Shown piece by piece: positions 6,448 to 11,608 of a stretch of 11,608 nt of DNA. The position numbers and the translations under genes are program-made. The notes beneath the pieces are model-generated. The model saw only the letters and a program-made list of their open reading frames with translations. It was not told the origin of the DNA and made no database searches. This DNA is from an uncultured Campylobacter sp. (GTDB taxonomy: Bacteria; Campylobacterota; Campylobacteria; Campylobacterales; Campylobacteraceae), in NCBI RefSeq assembly GCF_938018145.1, contig NZ_CALIII010000239.1, forward strand, positions 1-11,608, given 5' to 3'. Within the stretch, counting starts at the first letter, position 1; each line of letters opens with the position of its first letter.

Positions 6448-8169
6448 CTACGCTTCCTGGCAAAACTCCTCCACTAGCTTTCTAACCTCGTTTATGCCGA
6501 TTTGCCAAAACGCCGCGTCCTCGATATCAAAACCAAACATCCCGACCAGCTCTTTTGGCGAGCGCGAGCCGCCCGCGCTTAAAAACTCGGTGTAAATTTG
6601 CACGAAATTTTCGCATTTGCCGCTTTTATAAAGCCCGAAAATCGCCAGCACCAAAAGCTGCGCGTAGGAGTAGGCGTAGCAGTAAAACGGCGTGTGGATA
6701 AAGTGCGGGATGTAGCTCCACCAAATTTTATAGTAGTCGTTTAGCGCGACGCTTTGACCGAACATTTTCGCGCTCTCTTCGAGCCAAATTTTATTTAGCT
6801 CCTCGGCGCTGATCTCGCCCTCGTGCGCGTGAACTCGGCGCTCAAAGGTCGTGAAGTTTATCTGGCGATAAAGCGTGGCGAAGATATCCTCGATCTTGCC
6901 CGCGAGTAGGGCGGTTTTTTCTTTGCCTTTTAGCGTACTTTTGACGTGATCGAAAACCAGCATCTCGCAAAACACCGATGCCGTCTCCGCCGTAGTTAGC
7001 GGCGTATCGGCGTTTAGAAATCCGACGCTTTCATAGGCTAGATATTGATGCGCGGCGTGACCTAGCTCGTGCGCTAGCGTAAAAAGATCCCGCCTCTCGT
7101 CGGTGTGGTTTAAAAGCACGTAAGGATGGGCTTTTGCGACGCCTGATTGCGAAAAGGCGCCGCCTCGTTTATTTTCGGCCGGATAAACGTCGATCCAGCC
7201 CTCTTTAAACGCGCGAGCGGCTATCTCGCCGAATTTCGGGCTAAATTTAGAAAAAGTCTCAAGTACGATTTTTTTGCACTCTTCAAATTTATAAACGCTC
7301 TTACTCTGCTCAAGCGGCGCGTATCTATCGTAGTCGTAGAGCTTTTTAAAGCCTAAAATTTTGCGCTTTTTGTCGTAAAATTTAATCGGTAGATCAAAGC
7401 TCGTCTCGGCGGCCTTTATCAGCGCGTCCACGCTGGCTTTGGTCGTTTGGTTTGAAAAATGCCGCGGGCTTTCGGGTAGGTCGAATTTCCGCAGCTCGCA
7501 GCCAGTTTTTAGGCTGGTTTTTATCATATTATAGATGTAGCTAAGCAGATGCTGCTGCGGCGCTAGACCGTCTGATAGGCTCTTTGCGGCTGCTTTTCGC
7601 TCGGATCGGTCTGGGCTGTGAAGCTTGGATAAAATTTCCTCTTCGCCCAGCATTTTGCCCTTAAATTTAAACTTAAGCGCGCTTAGCGTCTCGTCAAAAA
7701 GCCGCGAGAAGCCTTCCGCGCCCGTGTTTGCCGTGCGGAGTAAAATTTGCTCCTCTTTTAGGCTTAGCTGGTGGGCTTTTTCTTTTGCGATATTGGCTAG
7801 ATAGTAGCCAAGTTTCGCGCTTTTGGCGATGATTTTGTTTTGCCTGGCTTCGTCAAATTCGTTAAATTTAAGCTCGAAAAAGAGCAGATGATTTTGCGCC
7901 TTTGAGCTTAGCTCGTCAAATTTGGCGTAAAACGCGCCCTTTGAGGTGTCTTTTGAGAAAACTAGGCTCACGTAAATTTGCACGCGAGCGATGTTTTCTA
8001 GTAAATTTTCATATTCGTTAAGCGCGGCAAAAAACTCCTCGTCGCTTAAATTTAAGAACTTATCCGAGTATTTTGCTTCAAATTTTTCGCACTCGCTTTG
8101 TAGTGAAAGAGCCGAAATTTCGAGCTCTTTTTCGTTTTTAAAAAGCGGGGTCAAGTCCCAAACGTTCAT
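6448..8169 (-). CDS. pepF: Oligoendopeptidase F (M3 family zinc metallopeptidase)
   Basis: A cytoplasmic zinc endopeptidase that cuts oligopeptides, supporting peptide recycling. It has 573 residues, close to the usual 560-610 for PepF. It opens with the family's WDLTPLF; a helical N-terminal domain follows (about 1-200), then the M3 catalytic domain. The zinc site is HELGH at 367-371 in the context FTLAHELGHAAHQYLA; the third ligand is probably Glu395 in TTAETASVFCEML. Conserved family elements YDYDRYAPL (about residue 275-285) and FYCYAYSYAQ (about 495-505) are present, so the active site looks intact. No signal peptide is seen. The gene starts 15 bases after the sstT stop, with AAGG at 8178-8181 as a ribosome-binding site, so the two are probably co-transcribed. 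No clear terminator lies in the 171 bases before the next gene. Confidence 0.95.
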   Translation of the reverse strand: MNVWDLTPLFKNEKELEISALSLQSECEKFEAKYSDKFLNLSDEEFFAALNEYENLLENIARVQIYVSLVFSKDTSKGAFYAKFDELSSKAQNHLLFFELKFNEFDEARQNKIIAKSAKLGYYLANIAKEKAHQLSLKEEQILLRTANTGAEGFSRLFDETLSALKFKFKGKMLGEEEILSKLHSPDRSERKAAAKSLSDGLAPQQHLLSYIYNMIKTSLKTGCELRKFDLPESPRHFSNQTTKASVDALIKAAETSFDLPIKFYDKKRKILGFKKLYDYDRYAPLEQSKSVYKFEECKKIVLETFSKFSPKFGEIAARAFKEGWIDVYPAENKRGGAFSQSGVAKAHPYVLLNHTDERRDLFTLAHELGHAAHQYLAYESVGFLNADTPLTTAETASVFCEMLVFDHVKSTLKGKEKTALLAGKIEDIFATLYRQINFTTFERRVHAHEGEISAEELNKIWLEESAKMFGQSVALNDYYKIWWSYIPHFIHTPFYCYAYSYAQLLVLAIFGLYKSGKCENFVQIYTEFLSAGGSRSPKELVGMFGFDIEDAAFWQIGINEVRKLVEEFCQEA

Positions 8170-8184
8170 TTTGCGGCCTTAAAT

Positions 8185-9489
8185 TTACTCTATAGTCTCT
8201 GAAGCTACGGCGGTGAAAAGTACGTCAGAGGCGCTGTTTACGGCCGTTTCTACCGAGTCTTGGATCACGCCGATGATAAATCCTACGCCAACAACCTGCA
8301 TCGCGATGTCGTTACCGATACCAAATAGCGCGCAAGCAAGCGGCACTAGTAGTAGCGAACCGCCCGCGACGCCAGAAGCTCCGCAAGCGCCAAGAGCCGA
8401 GATAAAGCAAAGCAGTAACGCGTCGCCAAAATCAACGGTGATAGATGGGATAGAGTTTACCGCTGCAAGCGCCAAGATGCCGATGGTTACGGCCGCTCCG
8501 CCCATGTTTATTGTAGCTCCTAGAGGGATCGAGATCGAGTAGAGCTCCTCTTTTAGACCTAGTTTTTTGCAAAGCGCCATATTTACGGGGATATTTGCCG
8601 CCGACGAACGAGTGAAAAACGCCGTAACCGCACTCTCTCTCACGCAAGTCATCACTAGCGGATAAGGGTTTTTCTTGGTAACTACAAACACCATCGCAGG
8701 GTAAACGACGAAGGAAACGAAAGCCATCGCGCCTACTAGAACGAGGATTAGTTTTAGGTAGCCCGCAAGCGCCTCAAAGCCTGTTTCGTGGATGCTGATG
8801 GTGACTAGACCAAAGATACCAAACGGCGCAAGGCGGATGATAAATCTAACGATTTTAGTCACGCCGTCGCTAACGTCTTGAAATACTTTTTTGGTTTCTT
8901 GCGTGCAAAATCTCATCGCGATACCGCCGCCTACGGCCCAAGTGATGATGCCGATGTAGTTGCCGCTAGAAAGCGCGGTGATAGGGTTTTGAACCATCTT
9001 AAAGATGAGGTCTTTTAAGACGTCGACGATGCCCTGTGGAGCGCTCATATTTGCGCTCTCGACGCCTTTTAGCACAAGCTCCATCGGGAAAAGAAAGCTT
9101 GCTACGACCGCAACTACGGCAGCCAAAAACGTGCCGACTAGGTAAAGCGTAACTACCTTTTGCATGCCTTTTGCGTGGCCGAATTCTTTTACGATGATAG
9201 ATGTCGCAACTAGTACAAAAACCAGGATAGGCGCGATAGCTTTAAGCGCACCGACAAATAGATTTCCCAAGACCGCGATAGAGTTTGCGACCGAATTTGC
9301 TACGTCGGTTAGGTCTTTTTTTGCTGCGGCTAATTGCGCTGCGTCGCTCACGCCTTTTGCGATTAGCTCGTTATAAGGAGCCGCCTGATAGTGCGTCCAA
9401 AAGCCGATAACGGCGCCTAGAGCTATGCCGATTAAAATTTGAACGATCAAATTTCCGTCGGCGAACCTTTTTGCCAGTTTGCTAAACAT
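8185..9489 (-). CDS. sstT: SstT, Na+/serine-threonine symporter (DAACS family)
   Basis: An inner-membrane sodium-driven importer of serine and threonine. The 434-residue product closely follows E. coli SstT as I remember it: [16 protein letters not shown] (TM2), FGIFGLV, the hairpin HP1 element [17 protein letters not shown] (about 291-307), [14 protein letters not shown] in TM7 (the unwound Na+-binding segment), HP2 [13 protein letters not shown], and TM8 with [23 protein letters not shown] (404-427). The TM1-TM2 loop is longer than in E. coli by roughly 30 residues (about 32-70), rich in Ala, Lys and Asp. The start is supported by AAGGA at 9497-9501, seven bases upstream, and by a good promoter. 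Serine is a key carbon source for Campylobacter, so this fits its metabolism. It heads the probable sstT-pepF-(SspB-like) operon. Confidence 0.95.
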   Translation of the reverse strand: MFSKLAKRFADGNLIVQILIGIALGAVIGFWTHYQAAPYNELIAKGVSDAAQLAAAKKDLTDVANSVANSIAVLGNLFVGALKAIAPILVFVLVATSIIVKEFGHAKGMQKVVTLYLVGTFLAAVVAVVASFLFPMELVLKGVESANMSAPQGIVDVLKDLIFKMVQNPITALSSGNYIGIITWAVGGGIAMRFCTQETKKVFQDVSDGVTKIVRFIIRLAPFGIFGLVTISIHETGFEALAGYLKLILVLVGAMAFVSFVVYPAMVFVVTKKNPYPLVMTCVRESAVTAFFTRSSAANIPVNMALCKKLGLKEELYSISIPLGATINMGGAAVTIGILALAAVNSIPSITVDFGDALLLCFISALGACGASGVAGGSLLLVPLACALFGIGNDIAMQVVGVGFIIGVIQDSVETAVNSASDVLFTAVASETIE

Positions 9490-9527
9490 TCTAGTGTCCT
9501 TGCCTTAAAATTTAATATTAGTTTAGG

Positions 9528-9557
9528 ATTATAGCCGAATTTACGCGGAATTTACAA
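9528..9557 (-). promoter_or_regulatory. Sigma-70 promoter of sstT
   Basis: On the minus strand, TTGTAA (9552-9557) and a perfect TATAAT (9528-9533) are separated by 18 bases. The predicted transcription start near 9521 gives a leader of about 32 bases holding the AAGGA ribosome-binding site. This would drive sstT and probably pepF and the small gene after it. Confidence 0.6.
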
Positions 9558-9575
9558 GCTTTGAGCGAGATTAAT

Positions 9576-9602
9576 TTGAATTTTATTATGAAATGTTACA
9601 AT
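9576..9602 (+). promoter_or_regulatory. Promoter of metK with extended -10
   Basis: TGTTACAAT at 9594-9602 matches the extended -10 form TGnTAnaAT. A weak -35-like TTGAAT lies at 9576-9581, with a short 15-base spacer. The predicted start near 9609 gives a leader of about 23 bases, so no long riboswitch can precede metK. The AAAGGA ribosome-binding site is at 9621-9626, five bases from the ATG. Confidence 0.55.
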
Positions 9603-9631
9603 TGCGAGATTAATTTTCATAAAGGAAAAGC

Positions 9632-10834
9632 ATGTATTTATTTACTTCAGAGGTTGTGAGCCCGGGTCACCCGGATAAATGCGCCGACATCATCGCCGAC
9701 AGTATCGTAGATACGATCTTAATGCAAGATCCAAACGGCCGCGTCGCTAGCGAAGTTTTCGTCGCGGGTAAAAACATTATAATAGGCGGCGAGATAAACT
9801 CTAAGGTTAAGCTAAGTTTTAAAGACTACGAGGCGATCGTTAAAAACGCATTGGCAAAAATCGGCTACGACGGTAAGTCTAAATTCACGAAAGAGCAGTG
9901 CCTGCACCCAGACGACGTCGAGATAAAAGTCTGCATAAATCAGCAAAGCTCGGATATAAACCAAGGCGTCGATCAAGAAGGCGGCGAGATAGGCGCAGGC
10001 GATCAAGGCATAATGTTTGGCTTTGCTAGCTGCGAAGCGAACGAATATATGCCAGCAGCCATAACCTACGCTAGGATGCTTTGCGATAAGGTTTATAAAT
10101 TTGCCAAAGCTAATCCCGATAAACTGGGCGTCGATATCAAAACTCAGGTTACCGTAGACTACGGCACGAAGGATAACTTTGAAAACTGCAAACCTCAAAG
10201 CATCCACACTATCGTGGTTTCGGCCCCTTGCGTCGAGACGATGAAGATAGAGGAGCTGCGCGCCCTAGTGCAAACTCTCATCGACGACGCGGGCTTACCA
10301 AAAGGCCTTTACGATAAAAGTAAAACGCTCATCTATATCAACCCGACCGGCCGCTATGTAAATCACAGCTCGCTTCACGACAGCGGGCTAACGGGTCGCA
10401 AGCTCATCGTAGATAGCTTTGGCGGATATAGCCCGATAGGCGGCGGCGCGCAAAGCAGCAAGGACTACACGAAAGTCGATCGCAGCGGTCTTTACGCGGC
10501 GCGCTGGATAGCTAAAAACATCGTCGCGGCCGGCCTTGCTAAAAAATGCATCGTCCAGCTAAGCTACGCTATCGGTATGGCAAAGCCTACCTCTGTGAGC
10601 GTCGATACGATGGGTACGCAGATCGCTGGCGTAAACGACGATATGCTGTCAAATTTCGTTAGCGAAAACTTCGCCCTCACTCCGCGCTGGATCACGAATA
10701 AATTCGGCCTGGATAAACCAGGCAAGGATACGTTTTTATACGCTAAAGTAGCAGCCAAAGGTCAAGTCGGAAATGCCAAATATCCGTGGGAAAAGCTTGA
10801 CGCGGTTGATACTTTCAAGGCTTTGATTAAATAA
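9632..10834 (+). CDS. metK: S-adenosylmethionine synthetase (methionine adenosyltransferase)
   Basis: Makes S-adenosylmethionine from methionine and ATP in the cytoplasm. The 400-residue product is slightly longer than the E. coli enzyme (384). N-terminal LFTSEVVSPGHPDK (3-16) carries the ATP-contacting GHPDK; GAGDQGIMFG (121-130) is the family signature 1; the P-loop-like signature 2 is GGGAQSSKDYTKVDRSG (from 270); then AARWIAKNIVAAGLAKKC and QLSYAIGMAKPTSVSVDT. All expected blocks are present, so it should be active. In signature 2 the usual Phe-Ser-Gly is Gln274-Ser275-Ser276, a departure from the E. coli form. It is divergently transcribed from sstT and ends with its own hairpin terminator, so it is a single-gene unit. 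Confidence 0.97.
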   Translation: MYLFTSEVVSPGHPDKCADIIADSIVDTILMQDPNGRVASEVFVAGKNIIIGGEINSKVKLSFKDYEAIVKNALAKIGYDGKSKFTKEQCLHPDDVEIKVCINQQSSDINQGVDQEGGEIGAGDQGIMFGFASCEANEYMPAAITYARMLCDKVYKFAKANPDKLGVDIKTQVTVDYGTKDNFENCKPQSIHTIVVSAPCVETMKIEELRALVQTLIDDAGLPKGLYDKSKTLIYINPTGRYVNHSSLHDSGLTGRKLIVDSFGGYSPIGGGAQSSKDYTKVDRSGLYAARWIAKNIVAAGLAKKCIVQLSYAIGMAKPTSVSVDTMGTQIAGVNDDMLSNFVSENFALTPRWITNKFGLDKPGKDTFLYAKVAAKGQVGNAKYPWEKLDAVDTFKALIK

Positions 10835-10840
10835 ATCCTC

Positions 10841-10873
10841 AAGCCCGCTAAATTTAACGCGGGCTTAAATTTA
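10841..10873 (+). terminator. Probable terminator of metK
   Basis: AAGCCCGC (10841-10848) and GCGGGCTT (10859-10866) form a perfect 8-bp, GC-rich stem around a 10-base loop TAAATTTAAC, seven bases after the metK stop. The tail TTAAATTT is only partly T-rich, so termination may be incomplete, leaving possible read-through into the next gene. Confidence 0.6.
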
Positions 10874-10894
10874 CCCTCAAATTTAAGGCTTCGT

Positions 10895-10966
10895 ATGAAA
10901 TTTCGCCCAGCTTTACGTCTTAAATTTTACTTCAAAAACCGCTCGGCAAAATTTAAAGAAAATTAA
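10895..10966 (+). CDS. Possible 23-residue leader ORF ahead of the membrane-protein gene
   Basis: An ATG at 10895 preceded by AAGG (10885-10888) with a six-base spacer opens a 23-codon frame whose TAA ends one base before the ATG of the membrane protein. The predicted peptide starts MKFRPALRLK and ends SAKFKEN; 8 of 23 residues are Lys or Arg. The downstream gene has only a weak ribosome-binding site, so translational coupling is a reasonable explanation. Such short frames also arise by chance, and I recognise no family. Confidence 0.3.
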   Translation: MKFRPALRLKFYFKNRSAKFKEN

Positions 10967-10967
10967 A

Positions 10968-11567
10968 ATGCAAACAGAAGCAAACCAAAACGGCAAAAAC
11001 AAGACGCTCGGACTCGTTTTGCTCGGACTTTGCGCTTTTTATTTTATTTGCGCGTTAGGTATCTTCGTATTGCCTTTTGACATTCTGGCGCGCTCCTCTT
11101 TGGCGCGAGATTTTGTGGAAGCTATGCTTAAAATTTATCCCGCAGTAGAGCGAGCCTTTACTCACACCGATTTTACGCAAAAGGCTGCGTTTTATATCGC
11201 TTATATGGGGATTATCAAGGTCGTCACGCTTGTCGGTTTCGTCGCGGCTTGCTTGCTGTGCGGCAGTAAAGAAAATAAAGCTCGCGTGATGAAACAAGCA
11301 AGAAAAGAAAATCCGGTAGTGGGATTTTTTCTTTCATTTTGCGGCATTTTGTGGGCTGGTTTTTTGATAAATAGGGATTTTACGGGTTATCATATCGGAT
11401 ATCGTAAGCCGAGAAATTCACCTGGATACGAATGGGTGTTGAAAGCTCCCGGCGAGCTGTTTTGGCAGATGTGTATTGATTTTATGTTTGTAGTTTTTGT
11501 TGCAGCTTGTATATTTTACGTATCATTGCAAATTCGGTTGCTATTTCGCAAGCGTAAAAACGCCTAA
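10968..11567 (+). CDS. Small integral membrane protein of unknown function, four predicted helices
   Basis: I do not recognise this 199-residue protein. It shows four hydrophobic segments at about 14-36, 73-98, 116-134 and 165-192, with a polar N-terminus (MQTEANQNGKNK) and a basic C-terminus (FRKRKNA). Loops: 37-72, with charged residues and THTDFT; a strongly basic loop 99-115 (KENKARVMKQARKEN), which by the positive-inside rule is cytoplasmic; and 135-164, with NRDFTGYHIGYRKPRNSPG. Both termini are then probably cytoplasmic. Upstream AAAGAAA is a poor ribosome-binding site. The gene follows metK after 133 bases and a terminator. The second half is more AT-rich than metK. Function cannot be inferred from the neighbours. 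Confidence 0.75.
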   Translation: MQTEANQNGKNKTLGLVLLGLCAFYFICALGIFVLPFDILARSSLARDFVEAMLKIYPAVERAFTHTDFTQKAAFYIAYMGIIKVVTLVGFVAACLLCGSKENKARVMKQARKENPVVGFFLSFCGILWAGFLINRDFTGYHIGYRKPRNSPGYEWVLKAPGELFWQMCIDFMFVVFVAACIFYVSLQIRLLFRKRKNA

Positions 11568-11608
11568 ATTTGGCAAATTTATCTGAAAAATTTATCGAGC
11601 AAGCCTTG

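Noticed and set aside
8432-8647. 71-residue minus-strand frame inside sstT, and the 109-residue plus-strand frame at 8213-8542
   Set aside because: Both overlap a clearly real transporter gene in other frames and have no recognisable domain or ribosome-binding site; they are shadows.
9603-9631. A SAM-responsive riboswitch ahead of metK
   Set aside because: The predicted leader is only about 23 bases and shows no conserved riboswitch core or stem set.
9812-10207. 131-residue minus-strand frame inside metK
   Set aside because: Antisense to an intact, highly conserved enzyme gene; no motif or start signal supports it.
1-11608. tRNA, rRNA, CRISPR arrays, insertion sequences or attachment-site repeats
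   Set aside because: Looked for and not seen: no regularly spaced long repeats, no transposase or integrase motifs, no cloverleaf-like sequence in the intergenic gaps.

Overview
The window looks like chromosomal DNA from a Campylobacter, most likely one of the higher-GC oral or gut species such as those around C. showae, C. rectus or C. curvus. This rests on four things: intergenic sequence saturated with AAATTTG/CAAATTT words, extended -10 promoters (TGnTAnaAT), Campylobacter-like protein sequences, and a gene order that I recall from C. jejuni (uvrD/rep helicase, a small hypothetical, pepF, an SstT-type transporter, metK; roughly Cj1101 to Cj1096). The species cannot be fixed from this sequence alone.

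Layout. Positions 1-1234 (minus) hold the N-terminal 60% of a UvrD/PcrA/Rep-type superfamily 1 DNA helicase that runs off the left edge. Positions 1399-2271 (plus) encode a LysR-family regulator, divergent from the helicase. Positions 2510-5470 (minus) encode a 986-residue TonB-dependent outer-membrane receptor of the haemoglobin/transferrin/lactoferrin class, convergent with the regulator and preceded by a Fur-box-like sequence. A 368-base gap follows, ending in a bidirectional terminator. Then, all on minus, come a 145-residue protein that I suspect is an SspB-like ClpXP adaptor (5839-6276), oligoendopeptidase F (6448-8169) and the Na+/serine-threonine symporter SstT (8185-9489). Divergent from these is metK (9632-10834, plus) with its own terminator. 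It is followed by a possible 23-codon leader ORF that stops one base before a small four-helix membrane protein of unknown function (10968-11567).

How the genes work together. sstT, pepF and the small adaptor-like gene form a probable operon (15-base gap, then 171 bases without an obvious terminator) with an amino-acid import and peptide/protein turnover theme. MetK makes S-adenosylmethionine and is independent housekeeping. The LysR gene and the TonB receptor sit between the helicase and the small gene where, as I recall it, C. jejuni has these adjacent, so 1235-5838 looks like an accessory iron/haem acquisition insertion in a conserved backbone. No RNA genes, CRISPR arrays, insertion sequences or transposase genes were seen. 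The observations most worth a second look are the SspB-like protein, the accessory insertion with its Cys-paired receptor, and the putative leader ORF.
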